Shown: positions 24,701 to 31,982 of the stretch, one piece after another
Position numbering within the stretch: position 1 is the first letter of the stretch
Layout: each line of letters opens with the position of its first letter
From: Aquitalea sp.
Lineage (GTDB): Bacteria > Pseudomonadota > Gammaproteobacteria > Burkholderiales > Chromobacteriaceae
Direction: 5' to 3'
Assembly (NCBI GenBank): GCA_019232735.1
Contig: JAFANL010000094.1
Location: 1 to 35,644 of the forward strand
Length of the DNA: 35,644 nt
Notes under the pieces: model-generated
What the model was told of the DNA's origin: nothing
Databases searched by the model: none
Seen by the model: the letters and a program-made list of their open reading frames with translations, nothing else
Position numbers and translations under genes: made by a program

Positions 24701-25086
24701 AAGGACTGGAAGACATCGGCATGCTGGAAGCCGCCGGCATCCTGGGTGCCACCCTGGGACAGGGCTATAGCCTGGCCCGCCCCATGGCCCAGCACAGCTT
24801 CATTGCGTGGCAGGGCCAGTTTGGCCTGCCGGCCCGGCAAGGCTACATCAGCAGCTACCTGGGGGCACTGGCCCAGCACTGGCTGTATACCCAGCCGGCG
24901 CAGAACCGGCGACGCCCGGCACTGGCGGACTGCCCCTTGCATGCTTTCCTGCTACGTCAGGCCGATCTGCCCAGCCAGGTGCTACGCTGGCATGTTGCCT
25001 GTCAGCAGGAGGAAGAGGCCGAGGAAGAAGCCGGCCAGCAGTTGATGCAGTGGCTGGTGGGCAGAATGTTGAAGGAGTCGGTCTGA
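21766..25086 (+). CDS. Cytoplasmic c-di-GMP enzyme: PAS-PAS-GGDEF-globin-GAF-EAL
   Basis: 1106 residues with no TM segment. Two PAS units (about 10-125 and 130-255; QDITDRK ends the second), then GGDEF (loop at 339-343, I-site RKTD present). Residues about 442-590 are all-alpha and look like a globin-sensor domain: the segment LGRIHGLVGVTPPML (H528) resembles the proximal-histidine region of globin-coupled sensors. A GAF-like domain (about 595-765) follows, then EAL (E803 in VEALAR, with NIAPSTL, ETED, DDLGSGYSSL, IKIDQSL, VEGLED and QGYSLARPM). The EAL motifs deviate slightly but keep the catalytic acids. After EAL comes an extra tail of about 120 residues with an acidic run. A haem-bound gas (O2, NO or CO) could control the EAL activity. 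The globin call is from pattern only. Confidence 0.85.
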   Translation: MITPNLEQAWQQTSQAFALLDVEGRIRHANPAFCLLFGYAQQELEGQSIDIIAPPLPLQAPRQQDIVRDIDLSRPFQGEVHRIAKDGREVIAMLHCSAMGDPAGTIIGYVLSYTDIADRKAMELALQQANEQLSLALNASQLSLWDMDIRRDHASIDARWARMLGYAERAVEQRASSMFADVHPEDYPRVYQAIMAAIHGETSRFQEEFRYRNATDGWTWIRCIGKVVSRNQQGMALRAIGTSQDITDRKHNEAQIIQAAHHDWLTGLPNRFALTCHLATALARAQRNQTLVAVCMIDLDDFKPVNDTWGHEAGDRLLRDLARRLQSLLRKTDFVGRLGGDEFVVVMEDLQEVDTLHQLSFAMQRLHQAVESPFAIENGVDAEVGMTVGVALYPHDGAEPDALMRQADAAMYQAKQHKSTRRSWWHMAADETEYHNEPIDHFEVYGKEAGRLLLKTRQLIATAVNSYISRFYQHDSPDSQEALIFSSLRTSEQQQLQAAHRDFLLNLLAPDSQAEHIRQDGQKLGRIHGLVGVTPPMLVQSVELFRRQFSEQLQRALLPIRQRYRLVEIVDRRLQEQLHAQLEAAAQVQSRYLESLSLPMSHQGSLWADAVNSELEHLGSLPGVQAVLLMRLMSNGVFVPENCRGPLGLAVADLLQTPGKEAVIDPNSPRGQGLSAVAWRSGQICTTASYGHDQRYSIWHQQAEAMRVRSTMSIPVRNQDGLTVAVLSFFGAYPNQFESASMRQFAQGLQHRWDLTLAACTKPAAAIQQNMAIALRERLFAGGLTMYLQPLVDLQQGQVVKVEALARLEQADGQLVAPGIFLPLLGDSDLDHLFRLGLDKALSQLTDLDRCGLDIDISLNIAPSTLQDENCPQWVAEALARHGVAAHRLSLQLLETEDIAPQAQDRAIERLRQIGIKLVMDDLGSGYSSLQRLSALPFDTIKIDQSLTLNLRKTPLPSLALIRAILKLGQVLERQVVVEGLEDIGMLEAAGILGATLGQGYSLARPMAQHSFIAWQGQFGLPARQGYISSYLGALAQHWLYTQPAQNRRRPALADCPLHAFLLRQADLPSQVLRWHVACQQEEEAEEEAGQQLMQWLVGRMLKESV

Positions 25087-25111
25087 GAGCGGAATAAACC
25101 TGCCGCCGCGA

Positions 25112-25990
25112 TCAGTCCAGCGCGCACGGCAGGGACAGCCCCCCCAGCCGGAACCAGCGCAGCAGATTGTCAAAATCACGCTGCTCCATGGCACTCAGCT
25201 GGCGATAACGCTGCGACAGGCGCTGAGCCAGGGCGGTATCAATGCGCTGCCGCGCAGCCGAGCGGAACAGCACCATGAAGGGGGCCAGGCTGGTCTGATA
25301 GCAATCCAGGCCAGGCCTCAGTGCTGCCGTGGCCTGCTGCAACTCATCCAGACTGAAAGCCGCCTGCATGGAGTTGAGAAAGTCCGCCGTAAACTGCGGC
25401 GATTGCAGCTCGATCCGGTCATGGGCAAAGAAATGCTGGGTAGCCCGGCGCTTGAGCCGGCCAAAGTCGGCCAGGTAAATGCCGCCCTCGGGCTGTAAAA
25501 CCCGCCGTAGCTGCTGCATGGTCTGCAACAACTGCTGCGTATCCGGCAAATGATGCAGCGACATGGTGCACAGCACACAATCCACCGATGCCGCGGCAAA
25601 ATGCTCCAGCCGGCTGATATCCCCCCGCTGCAGCTGCACATTGCTCACCCCTGCTGCCGCCAGATTGCCGGCAGCCTGTGCCAGCATGGTATCGGAGGCA
25701 TCCAGACCGATAAAGTTTGCCCCCGGATGCAGGCTGGCCAGGTGAATCAGCTGGTTAGCCGGGCCGCAAGCCAGGTCCAGCACCACATCACCGGGCCGGA
25801 TCAGCGGCAAGGACATCGCCGCATGAAACAGGTAAATGTAGTTGAGGACGCCATCGCTGCGACCGCTGTCCATGAACGCGTGCACCTGTGCCGGGTCTTG
25901 CATGATGGCCTGCGACTCTGGTGTACGCGGCAACACGGCACGCGACAGCCGCTCCAGCAGCAAGTGGGTAATCATCATGGGTGCGGACAT
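25112..25990 (-). CDS. SAM-dependent methyltransferase of the aryl-polyene cluster
   Basis: 292 residues with a class I Rossmann methyltransferase fold. Motif I is VVLDLACGPANQ (69-80), the acidic residue after strand 2 is in FIGLDASDTM, and CTMSLHHLPD marks the strand-4 motif. A helical C-terminal part may cap the substrate site. The last gene of a leftward group with a glycosyltransferase and an acyltransferase, it ends 25 bases from the stop of the facing globin-containing GGDEF-EAL gene. Aryl-polyene clusters usually contain a methyltransferase that decorates the aryl head group, and this is the likely role. The start ATG 25990 has a poor ribosome site; ATG 25978 is an alternative. Confidence 0.82.
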   Translation of the reverse strand: MSAPMMITHLLLERLSRAVLPRTPESQAIMQDPAQVHAFMDSGRSDGVLNYIYLFHAAMSLPLIRPGDVVLDLACGPANQLIHLASLHPGANFIGLDASDTMLAQAAGNLAAAGVSNVQLQRGDISRLEHFAAASVDCVLCTMSLHHLPDTQQLLQTMQQLRRVLQPEGGIYLADFGRLKRRATQHFFAHDRIELQSPQFTADFLNSMQAAFSLDELQQATAALRPGLDCYQTSLAPFMVLFRSAARQRIDTALAQRLSQRYRQLSAMEQRDFDNLLRWFRLGGLSLPCALD

Positions 25991-26076
25991 GGCGGGAAAT
26001 ATCTATCTGGCTGCGGTTCGGCAAAAAATCGATGGCAAGGGACATGCCGCGCGCTACGCTGGCATGCCGGACAAGG

Positions 26077-26841
26077 TCAAGGGGCAGACCGCAGGCGCTG
26101 GAACACCAGCCGCGGCAGGCGCAGGGCAAAGCCGAACATCAGCCGGATATGCATCCAGGTCAGCAAGCGGTTGTCGCGCCAGTAATTGAAGTGCGATACC
26201 CCGCCTTCATCCGCCTGGAAGTATTTCACCGGTGACGGCACATTGACCGGCTGCACCCCGGCCCAGCACAAGCGCACCACGGCTTCCGGATCGAAATCGA
26301 AACGGCGCATCCAGTGCTGGCCTTGCATGATGCGACGCAAGGGCGCCACCGGATAGACGCGAAAACCGAACAGGGAATCGCCAATGCCCATCCACAGGGT
26401 TTCCAGATTGGCCCACCAGTTGGAAATCTTGCGGCCCTTGACGCGCAAGCTGGGTGCGCTGGCATCGAACACCGGCAGCCCCAGCACCATGGCGGCCGGT
26501 TGCTGCTGCGAAGCCGCCATGAAGGCCGGAATCTGCCCTGCCGGATGCTGACCATCGGAATCCATGCACAGCACATGGGTGAAACCCAGTCTGGCGGCCT
26601 GATCCAGGCCATGCAGCACCGCCGCCCCCTTGCCGCTGTTTTGCGGCAGCACGAACACCTGCAAGCCGGCATCCGCTGCCGCCATGTGCTGCAGCCCCTC
26701 CGTGGAGCCGTCATTGCTGCCATCGACAATCACCCAGACCGGCGTCCATTGCTGGCGGGCGGCCCGCACGGTGTCATACACCTTGGGACCGGGGTTATAA
26801 CTGGGGATCAACACCACATGGGTGGAGGAAGGCTGGTTCAT
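26077..26841 (-). CDS. GT2-family glycosyltransferase of the aryl-polyene cluster
   Basis: 254 residues with a GT-A fold. VVLIPSYNPGPKV opens the nucleotide-sugar domain, VIVDGSNDGST is the usual second strand, QNSGKGAAVLHG follows, and CMDSDGQH carries the DxD metal motif (D94, D96). No strong TM helix is predicted, so it is likely a cytoplasmic or peripheral enzyme. In some aryl-polyene clusters a GT2 domain is fused to a lysophospholipid-type acyltransferase; here the two are separate neighbouring genes 114 bases apart. It may attach a sugar or head group in the lipid carrier of the pigment, by inference from context. Confidence 0.85.
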   Translation of the reverse strand: MNQPSSTHVVLIPSYNPGPKVYDTVRAARQQWTPVWVIVDGSNDGSTEGLQHMAAADAGLQVFVLPQNSGKGAAVLHGLDQAARLGFTHVLCMDSDGQHPAGQIPAFMAASQQQPAAMVLGLPVFDASAPSLRVKGRKISNWWANLETLWMGIGDSLFGFRVYPVAPLRRIMQGQHWMRRFDFDPEAVVRLCWAGVQPVNVPSPVKYFQADEGGVSHFNYWRDNRLLTWMHIRLMFGFALRLPRLVFQRLRSAP

Positions 26842-26955
26842 GATGATTTGGCTGAATGGCTGTTCACCCCGGCAAGCAGGATGCTGTCTGAATCTGGCTG
26901 GACCTTAGCCGATTGCCGACCGGCAGGTCAACAAGCAGTGGCAATCCGGGCCAAG

Positions 26956-27711
26956 CTATAAATGCAATTCCGGGTCGATAGAACGCTGCAGGCTGCTCTC
27001 GAAATAGCGTTGCAGCTGCGCAGCGGTTTCTTCCCGGCGCCCGCGGGCAATAAATTGCTGGCCAGGCACCGCCCGGTAAATCAGGGGAAATGTCGGGGGC
27101 TGCCATATTTTCCAGCCCTTGCTCAAATAGGCGGAATTGGTGGTAATCAGAATGGTCTGTAATGGCACTGCCGATTTCTTGGCAATCAAGGCCACCGAAC
27201 CACCAATATCATTGACCGGTTGGCGTGTGGTGCGCGTGCCTTCGGGAAAAATCATCAATACATTGCCTTGTTGAATGGATTGAATGGCCGCGCGAAACAT
27301 CTGATCCGGATGGCGATTGGAAACATAACCCGCCAGATAAGCGCCAATGCCCAGAAACAGATTCGAGCTGATACTGGCTTTCATCAGGCATACCACTTGC
27401 GGCAGGCGTGAAAACACCAGGAATGCATCAATCATACTGGGATGATTGGGGGCCAATAACATGGGGCCTTGCTGATTCAGCACATCCAGCCCGCACAAAT
27501 CCAGCTGCATCAGGCGACAAGCCTGTGCACCGGCCAGAAAGCAGCGGCATATACGGCTGATGACCCAGCGCACCAGCGGTTGGCGCAAACGCCGGGGCGC
27601 CAGCACTAATGGCAGCGCAGCGATATTGGCCGACAGTAACATGCTGCCCAGCCAGAACAACATAATATAAAACAGGATTATCTGGCCCAGGCGCAGACAG
27701 CGGTGCCACAT
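26956..27711 (-). CDS. Lysophospholipid-type acyltransferase (PlsC family) of the aryl-polyene cluster
   Basis: 251 residues. A hydrophobic N-terminus (about 9-38) anchors it in the membrane. The catalytic HxxxxD motif is APNHPSMID (H90, D95), and the acceptor motif FPEGTR lies at 155-160. These enzymes transfer acyl groups from acyl-ACP or acyl-CoA to a glycerol-like hydroxyl. In aryl-polyene clusters this enzyme is thought to join the polyene carboxylic acid to its lipid or sugar anchor. The first gene of the leftward group, it is divergent from the ACP gene across a 234-base gap. The ribosome site is weak. Confidence 0.87.
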   Translation of the reverse strand: MWHRCLRLGQIILFYIMLFWLGSMLLSANIAALPLVLAPRRLRQPLVRWVISRICRCFLAGAQACRLMQLDLCGLDVLNQQGPMLLAPNHPSMIDAFLVFSRLPQVVCLMKASISSNLFLGIGAYLAGYVSNRHPDQMFRAAIQSIQQGNVLMIFPEGTRTTRQPVNDIGGSVALIAKKSAVPLQTILITTNSAYLSKGWKIWQPPTFPLIYRAVPGQQFIARGRREETAAQLQRYFESSLQRSIDPELHL

Positions 27712-27945
27712 TTTGAATGTTTACTTTCGATTTCCAGTCATTCACCAGATCGCATCACGGCCCATGCCGGATGGGATTATCTGGCCTCGGAATCACTGCA
27801 AAGGATGACAAAATCGTTTGGCAAGAACACGGTCAAGCCATCATGACAAAAACCCAGACCATCCAGGCTGACACAACCAACCTGAATGACATGATTTTAC
27901 TATACAATCAGCCCGATTTGGTGCACGCAACGCTCAGTGGATTGA
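27712..27945. promoter_or_regulatory. Divergent promoter region of the aryl-polyene cluster
   Basis: 234 bases between the leftward acyltransferase and the rightward ACP gene must hold promoters for both groups. TACAAT (27903-27908) is a fair -10 for the ACP side, without a good -35. No regulator site is recognised. Confidence 0.35.
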
Positions 27946-28230
27946 ATGCTCATGTTAGAAGAAATCATCAAGAACTACCTCATCAATACCAAGGGCAAAG
28001 ACGCCTCCTTGTTTAACGACCCGCAACTGCAAGTCGCCGCTCTGGAGCTGGATTCTCTGGACATGGTGGAAATGCTGTTTGAAATCGAAGACCGCTGCGG
28101 TTTTCAACTGCCCGACCCGACCCGTTATCCCAAGATGGGCTTCCGGGAAATGCTGGCCGATATCGAAGCGGCCATCCGTGAACACAATAATGGTGAACTG
28201 CCCGATCTCCGTCTCGAGGGAGAGCAGTAA
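27946..28230 (+). CDS. Acyl carrier protein of the aryl-polyene cluster
   Basis: 94 residues, acidic and helical. The phosphopantetheine serine lies in ALELDSLDMVEM (S37), the standard DSLD attachment site. It holds the growing polyene chain as a thioester. ATG 27946 and ATG 27952 are both possible starts. The KS gene begins directly at its stop codon, so the two are co-translated. APE systems normally use two ACPs; only one is visible here. Confidence 0.93.
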   Translation: MLMLEEIIKNYLINTKGKDASLFNDPQLQVAALELDSLDMVEMLFEIEDRCGFQLPDPTRYPKMGFREMLADIEAAIREHNNGELPDLRLEGEQ

Positions 28231-29487
28231 TTGACCAAGGTCCTGATCACCGGCATGGGTGCCATCAGCCCGCTGGGCGCTGACTTGCCCGGCAGCTTTG
28301 CCCAGGCACTGGCAGGCCATTGCGCCATCGGCCCGGCTCCTGCCGACATTGCCAAGTGGTTGCCCGACATCCTGCTGGCCCCGGCCGCCAGCGAACCGCA
28401 CACCCTGCTGGATAGCAAGCATGCCAGCCTGGATCGTGCCAGCCAGTTTGCCATGGTGGCGGCTGGCGAAGCGATGACGACGGCCAATATCACACCTCAG
28501 CCGGCCGATGCGCGCCGCTTTGGCGTTTTTGTCGGCGTCGGCTTTGGCGGTGCCCACACCGTGGACGGGTTGTACAGCCGCTTCCAGTCTGCCGTGCAGA
28601 GCGAGGGCAAGCGCAATCCGGTCCTGATGCATCCCCTGTCGGTACCACGCATGATGGCCAATGCGGCCGCGGCGGCCATCTCCATGCGTTACGGCCTCAA
28701 TGGCCCCAGCAATACCTATTCCGTGGCCTGCGCCTCCTCCGCCATCGCCATTGGCGAAGCCTTCCGCGCGATACGCGATGGTTATCTGGATGCGGCCATC
28801 GTGGTCGGCTGCGAAGCCATGCTGACGCCCGGCTCTCTGCTGGCCTGGAATGCCCTGCGCGTGATGGCCAAGCCGCACGCCGATGATCTTGCCCGCAGCT
28901 GCCGTCCCTTCTCGCAGGACCGCAGCGGTTTCGTACTGGGCGAAGGGGGTGCCGCCATCGTGCTGGAAAGCGCAGCACGGGCGTCTGCCCGTCAGCAGCC
29001 GGCGCTGGGCGAGCTGTGCGGCTACGGCTGCAGCAGCGATGCCGCGCATCTGACCGCGCCTTCCAGCGCGGAACAGGTGTATGCCATGCAGCAGGCGCTG
29101 GACGATGCCGGGCTGCAGCCCGCCGACATCCAGTATCTGAATGCCCATGGCACGGCGACGGAAACCGGTGACGTGGTGGAAACCGAATCCATCCGCACGG
29201 TGTTCGGCAGCCGGGAACACAGCCAGCTGGCCATCAGTTCCACCAAGTCCATGCATGGCCATCTGATCGGTGCCAGTGGCATCCTGGAGTTCGTGCTGGC
29301 CGTCATGGCGATGAATAGCGGCTCGCTGCCACCCACCGCCACGCTGGAAGTGCCGGATCCACGCTGTGATCTGGATTTCATCCCGCAAACGGCGCGGCAT
29401 GGCTGTCAGGTGGATGCCATCATGTCCAACTCCTTTGCCTTCGGCGGCAGCAATGCCTCGCTGGTGGCACGGCGCTATCCGCAATGA
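28231..29487 (+). CDS. Beta-ketoacyl-ACP synthase, FabF type (ApeR-like)
   Basis: 418 residues, a complete KAS II-type thiolase fold. The Cys-His-His triad is intact: C167 in YSVACASSA, H306 in NAHGTATETGD, H344 in MHGHLIGASG. It condenses acyl-ACP with malonyl-ACP. The start is TTG 28231, immediately after the ACP stop and behind a GGGAG site; the last four bases overlap the next dehydratase start (ATGA). Of the two full ketosynthases here this is the more FabF-like; its partner in the facing block is ApeO-like. Its assignment to chain initiation or priming, as proposed for ApeR, is inference. Confidence 0.88.
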   Translation: MTKVLITGMGAISPLGADLPGSFAQALAGHCAIGPAPADIAKWLPDILLAPAASEPHTLLDSKHASLDRASQFAMVAAGEAMTTANITPQPADARRFGVFVGVGFGGAHTVDGLYSRFQSAVQSEGKRNPVLMHPLSVPRMMANAAAAAISMRYGLNGPSNTYSVACASSAIAIGEAFRAIRDGYLDAAIVVGCEAMLTPGSLLAWNALRVMAKPHADDLARSCRPFSQDRSGFVLGEGGAAIVLESAARASARQQPALGELCGYGCSSDAAHLTAPSSAEQVYAMQQALDDAGLQPADIQYLNAHGTATETGDVVETESIRTVFGSREHSQLAISSTKSMHGHLIGASGILEFVLAVMAMNSGSLPPTATLEVPDPRCDLDFIPQTARHGCQVDAIMSNSFAFGGSNASLVARRYPQ

Positions 29488-29972
29488 GCCAAGACTATCA
29501 CTACCCCATGCTGCTGCAGCGCGACGATATCGCCGCCATCCTGCCGCATCGTGGTGCCATCTTCGTGTGTGAACAACTGTGCATCGAAGGGCCGCACCAC
29601 TTCCACGGCACGGCCTGCTGGCCACGGGACAATGCGGTGATTCAGGGGCACTTTCCCGGCCTGCCCATCGTGCCCGGCGTGATGCTGATCGAATCAATGG
29701 CGCAGTTTGCCGGTGCCGGCCTGCTGGCAGGCGACCCCTATGTGAAAACCCTGCCCGAAGATTCAGTCGGCGTACTGGCGGCAGTCCGCAACTGTTGGTT
29801 CAAGCAGCCGGTACTGCCCGACTGTGCGGTGGAGTTTTTCATCCAGTGCCGTCAGCTGGCCCCCTTGCTGGTGCAGGTGACGGCCCAGGTCAAGGTGGCG
29901 GAAGCCGAGGTGGCCAAGCTGGAAATCGCGCTGGCTTACGCGCCACGCGCGCTGCTGCAGGGCAAGGCCTGA
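29484..29972 (+). CDS. FabZ-type 3-hydroxyacyl-ACP dehydratase
   Basis: 162 residues, a hotdog fold. Signature ILPHRGAIFVCE, then GHFPGLPIVPGVMLIESMAQ with the catalytic pair H56 and E70. It removes water from 3-hydroxyacyl-ACP to create the trans double bond of each polyene step. It overlaps the KS gene by four bases (ATGA) and ends at a hairpin facing the ketoreductase gene. Together with the ApeP-like protein it makes two dehydratases in the cluster. Confidence 0.9.
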   Translation: MSQDYHYPMLLQRDDIAAILPHRGAIFVCEQLCIEGPHHFHGTACWPRDNAVIQGHFPGLPIVPGVMLIESMAQFAGAGLLAGDPYVKTLPEDSVGVLAAVRNCWFKQPVLPDCAVEFFIQCRQLAPLLVQVTAQVKVAEAEVAKLEIALAYAPRALLQGKA

Positions 29973-30003
29973 TCCGCTGCTGAGCGGATCGGGTTTTCCG
30001 ATC
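29971..30003. terminator. Overlapping hairpins at the convergent junction of the two APE blocks
   Basis: GATCCGCT (29971-29978) pairs with AGCGGATC (29983-29990) and is followed by GGGTTTT. An alternative stem GATCGG (29987-29992) pairs with CCGATC (29998-30003). The first stem begins inside the dehydratase stop codon. It is a terminator-like element between the facing transcripts, with only a short T-run. Confidence 0.5.
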
Positions 30004-30007
30004 GGGC

Positions 30008-30727
30008 TTACAGCATGCCGCCGTTGATGGAAATCACCTGCCCGCTGATGTAGGCGGCCTGCTCGGAAGCCAGAAAGGCGACCAGGCTGGCCACTTCTTC
30101 CGGCTTGCCTGTCCGCTTCATCGGCACCATCTGCGCCACCATGTCCTTGTCGAACACATCCTTGCTCATGGCTGATTCGATAATGCCCGGAGCCACCGCA
30201 TTCACGGTGATGCCACGGCTGGCCAGCTCCAGCGACAGGGATTTGGTCGCGCCATGCAGCGCGCTCTTGGCAGCGGCATAGTTGGTCTGACCACGATTGC
30301 CCGCCAGCGCCGCCACCGAGGTGATATTGATGATGCGCCCCCAGCGGGTGCGTATCATCGGCATGGTCAAGGGCTGGGTGACATTGAAGAAGCCGTGCAG
30401 GGATACATCGATCACCCGGTGCCACTGCGCCGCCTGCATGCCGGGAAACACCGCATCGTCATGGATGCCGGCATTATTGACCAGCACCTGTACCGGGCCT
30501 TGCTCCAGCAGCTTTTCCAGCACGGCAGCACTGGCGGCGGCATCGGCCACATCGAACTGCACGGCCTCGGCACTCAGGCCCTGTTCCAGCAAGGACTGAC
30601 ACAGGCTCTGCGCGGCAGCCAGATTGTTGTTGGCGTGGATGATGACGTGGAAACCATCAGTAGCCAGTCGCTGGCTGATGGCGGCACCAATGGCACCGCT
30701 GCCACCGGTAATCAAGGCTCGTTTCAT
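30008..30727 (-). CDS. apeQ: 3-ketoacyl-ACP reductase, FabG-like (ApeQ-like)
   Basis: 239 residues, a classical SDR. The cofactor motif is TGGSGAIG (7-14), NNAG is at 84-87, and the catalytic residues are S137 (NITSVAA), Y150 and K154 (NYAAAK). It reduces the 3-keto group with NADPH after each condensation. It follows the dehydratase gene by eight bases and is the last gene of the leftward biosynthetic block (KS, CLF, DH, KR). The gene order matches O-(C)-P-Q of described aryl-polyene clusters. The name is given by role and order. Confidence 0.9.
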   Translation of the reverse strand: MKRALITGGSGAIGAAISQRLATDGFHVIIHANNNLAAAQSLCQSLLEQGLSAEAVQFDVADAAASAAVLEKLLEQGPVQVLVNNAGIHDDAVFPGMQAAQWHRVIDVSLHGFFNVTQPLTMPMIRTRWGRIINITSVAALAGNRGQTNYAAAKSALHGATKSLSLELASRGITVNAVAPGIIESAMSKDVFDKDMVAQMVPMKRTGKPEEVASLVAFLASEQAAYISGQVISINGGML

Positions 30728-30735
30728 GCGGACTC

Positions 30736-31191
30736 TCAGAAAGATGGGGATGCAGGGGCCAGTGCCGCGGCATTGAGTACCACGCCCAGACGGCCACTCA
30801 CCAGCAGGCTGCCCGCCGCGCTGACTTCAAAGCGGTACATGGCGGTGATGTCGTTACCGGACAAGCGCTCGGCACGAATCGACAGCGGGGCATCCATTTC
30901 GTCCAGACTTTGGCAATGCCAATGTGCCTCGCGCACGCTGGTCAGATAACCGGCAGCCACCGGCCTGGCATCGCCGGCCAGCAAGGCAGCATGCACGGCC
31001 ATGGCCTGGGCGGCATATTCGATGGCATTGGCTACCCCCAGACGCCCGGCAGCACGCAGGGGATTGTCCGGCAGCAGATGGCTGCGGGTCTGGCACACGA
31101 TTTCGTCTTCACTCCAGCACTCGACACTGTCAAGCAAGCACATGCTGCCCTGATGCGGAATGCGGGCCGCAATCCAGTCACGATCCATCAT
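30736..31191 (-). CDS. apeP: Hotdog dehydratase of the aryl-polyene cluster (ApeP-like)
   Basis: 151 residues. The N-terminus has RIPHQGSMCLLDSVECW, and the central helix NAIEYAAQAMAVHAALL matches the ApeP group of 3-hydroxyacyl-ACP dehydratases, which is distinct from FabZ. The start overlaps the stop of the CLF gene by four bases (ATGA), so the two are translated together. It works with the ketoreductase to build the conjugated chain. Confidence 0.87.
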   Translation of the reverse strand: MMDRDWIAARIPHQGSMCLLDSVECWSEDEIVCQTRSHLLPDNPLRAAGRLGVANAIEYAAQAMAVHAALLAGDARPVAAGYLTSVREAHWHCQSLDEMDAPLSIRAERLSGNDITAMYRFEVSAAGSLLVSGRLGVVLNAAALAPASPSF

Positions 31192-31982
31192 GCCGCCACC
31201 TCGATGGCCAGCGCACAGCCTGCCAGATACTCGATGACCACCCGGCCCGGCTGGCCGCTGGCCAGCAAGTGCAGCAAGGGCAGACTGCGTGCAGCGGGAA
31301 TCGCCTGGCGCAACTGCTCCAGCCCGGCATCCGCCATCACATCAAGCGCATCCTGGCTAAAGGATAACTGCATGGCCGCCTTGCTGGCCGCAGTACGTTG
31401 CGGGCTGAGCACCATGCCCACCCCCATCGGGTAAGGGATGGGACGCTGGGTATACAGCGGCTCCGGATAGGCGGTGTCAAAGGCAATCAGCACGCAGGGC
31501 TGGCCACTGCTCCAGGCTTGGGTAGCCGTTTCCAGCAGCGCGGCGGCAAAGGTGGCGTCATAGGCGCACAGGCTGGTGGAGGCCGAGGTACAGCCGGTGG
31601 CAATGCCCCAATAACCGGCCGGTGCGTTATGGACGGAATTATGGAAACGGGTGGGCGAAATCAGCCGCTCATCCGAAGCCAGGACTTCCAGCAGGTTGTG
31701 ACAGTTGTCGCAGTCACCTCCGGTGGAACTGAAGATATTGGCCAGTTGGGCGGCATCGGCAGCGGCATCCGCCACGGCGGCAAAGCCGGTGGCCATCGCC
31801 AGTTTCACCGCGGCACCCACCCGGCGGCGCTCGGTTGCCGGCAAGGCCATCACCGCGGGCAAGACGACTTCGGCGGCAACAAAGTCCTGCTCGCCACGCA
31901 GGCAGGCGGCGGTGGCCTCCCAGTTCGCCATGCCCGGCCCCAGAACGCTCAGGCCTTCCAGATAAATGCTTGTTGTGCTCAT
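31188..31982 (-). CDS. apeC: Short ketosynthase-like chain-length factor (ApeC-like)
   Basis: 264 residues from ATG 31982, which overlaps the upstream KS stop (ATGA). It resembles the N-terminal half of ketosynthases: FSSTGGDCDNCHNLLE, then HNAPAGYWGIATGCTSASTSL. The C-terminal half with the two catalytic histidines is missing, which is normal for the short KS-like partner of APE clusters (about 240-260 residues). A cysteine (C131) still occupies roughly the place of the catalytic Cys. It probably forms a heterodimer with the adjacent KS and fixes chain length. It is not a frameshifted KS, since start and stop overlaps with both neighbours are exact. Confidence 0.85.
   Translation of the reverse strand: MSTTSIYLEGLSVLGPGMANWEATAACLRGEQDFVAAEVVLPAVMALPATERRRVGAAVKLAMATGFAAVADAAADAAQLANIFSSTGGDCDNCHNLLEVLASDERLISPTRFHNSVHNAPAGYWGIATGCTSASTSLCAYDATFAAALLETATQAWSSGQPCVLIAFDTAYPEPLYTQRPIPYPMGVGMVLSPQRTAASKAAMQLSFSQDALDVMADAGLEQLRQAIPAARSLPLLHLLASGQPGRVVIEYLAGCALAIEVAA

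Noticed and set aside
27955..29697. A 580-codon open frame on the minus strand across ACP, KS and dehydratase
   Set aside because: Antisense shadow of three genes with complete catalytic motifs and overlapping starts and stops.
31188..31982. Short KS-like gene as a frameshifted or truncated pseudogene
   Set aside because: Exact ATGA overlaps with both neighbours and a length typical for the short KS-like partner of aryl-polyene clusters argue for an intact gene.
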